This document shows, in pieces, positions 63,808 to 64,000 of a stretch of DNA of 64,000 nucleotides. Within the stretch, counting starts at the first letter, position 1; the number at the start of each line of letters is the position of its first letter. The stretch comes from Streptomyces sp. cg36 (GTDB taxonomy: Bacteria > Actinomycetota > Actinomycetes > Streptomycetales > Streptomycetaceae), in assembly GCF_041080675.1 (NCBI RefSeq), contig NZ_CP163520.1, positions 6,477,501-6,541,500 on the forward strand, in the 5' to 3' direction. Below the pieces are notes generated by a model. It was given only the letters and a program-made list of their open reading frames with translations. It searched no databases and was not told the origin of the DNA. The position numbers and the translations under genes are program-made.

Positions 63808-64000
63808 ATGAACTGGGACGACACCGGAGCCGACGACGCCACCGACCCGAGGCTGGTCGACTCGGTGGCCGACGGCGAGGACCAGGCCGTCGAGGCCGCC
63901 CTGCGCCCCAAGGACCTGGAGGAGTTCGTCGGCCAGGAGAAGGTCCGCGAACAGCTCGACCTGGTGCTGCGGGCCGCCCGCGCCCGCGGCGCCACCGCCG
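63808..64000 (+). CDS. ruvB: Holliday junction DNA helicase RuvB, N-terminal fragment
   Basis: Only the first 64 residues are in the window. LRPKDLEEFVGQEKVREQLDLVLRAARARG is the conserved start of RuvB; a short acidic leader precedes it. The ATG is preceded by a GACGAGAGA stretch. The ATPase motifs lie beyond the right edge. Third gene of ruvCAB. Confidence 0.95.
   Translation, partial: MNWDDTGADDATDPRLVDSVADGEDQAVEAALRPKDLEEFVGQEKVREQLDLVLRAARARGATA

Overview
The window reads as a chromosomal core segment of a Streptomyces-type actinomycete. Base composition is very GC-rich with G/C in nearly every third codon position, GTG starts are frequent, and the window carries the sporulation gene ssgB, a mycothiol-era actinobacterial lipid set (pgsA-patA-pimA), CGNR and PGPGW proteins, and the gene order arg...ssgB...thrS...pgsA/pimA...pdxST-yebC-ruvCAB that I remember from Streptomyces chromosomes. 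No insertion sequence, phage gene or CRISPR array was seen.

Layout. 1-3.4 kb: tail of a MocR-type aminotransferase, a sugar O-acetyltransferase and a histidine kinase/response regulator pair. 3.4-12.1 kb: arginine biosynthesis, argC-J-B-D-R then argG and argH, interrupted by a backward L,D-transpeptidase; argC and argG each have a promoter overlapping an ARG-box-like sequence with a shared CTGCATAG core. 12.2-20.1 kb: signal peptidase I, DinB, a TetR/MFS efflux pair with a clear palindromic operator, PlsC acyltransferase, Tat-exported phosphodiesterase, a small sigma factor, GNAT and two small membrane proteins. 20.3-23.3 kb: methionine importer metNIQ preceded by a short leader gene ending in a Cys/Met-rich peptide. 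24.2-30.7 kb: corrinoid/siroheme genes cobL, a giant fusion of BluB and CobT with a ~620-residue low-complexity N-terminus, and cysG. 30.8-34.0 kb: SpoU methyltransferase, tail-anchored Ser/Thr kinase and two small proteins. 34.0-34.5 kb: a five-gene tRNA operon (Gly, Cys, three Val-GAC). 34.7-45 kb: pabB-like/pabC, tandem GNAT, DsbA-like protein, small membrane proteins, CGNR regulator, ssgB, two identical Val-CAC tRNAs around an SRPBCC gene, a DnaQ-like exonuclease, and a two-gene unit of a DUF4365 protein plus an OB-fold-like protein. 45-52 kb: thrS, HIT protein, a large membrane protein of unknown function and an EF-G-like GTPase lacking its NKxD motif. 52-54.7 kb: phosphatidylinositol-mannoside operon. 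54.8-59.3 kb: an accessory-looking three-gene operon (STAND ATPase with TPR-like tail plus two paralogous choline-kinase/APH-like kinases) whose first gene has a TTA codon at position 13. 59.4-64 kb: LemA-like protein, pdxS-pdxT, yebC, ruvC-ruvA-ruvB (ruvB cut by the window end).

The best candidate for an undescribed system is the STAND plus twin-kinase operon (54812-59306). The TTA codon implies control by the developmental bldA tRNA, and it is the only in-frame TTA I found in the whole window. Second candidates are the metNIQ leader peptide and the DUF4365/OB-fold pair upstream of thrS. Boundaries between transcription units are often marked by long perfect hairpins, and several genes have a TAnnnT box 6-8 bases before the start codon, the layout of leaderless mRNAs.
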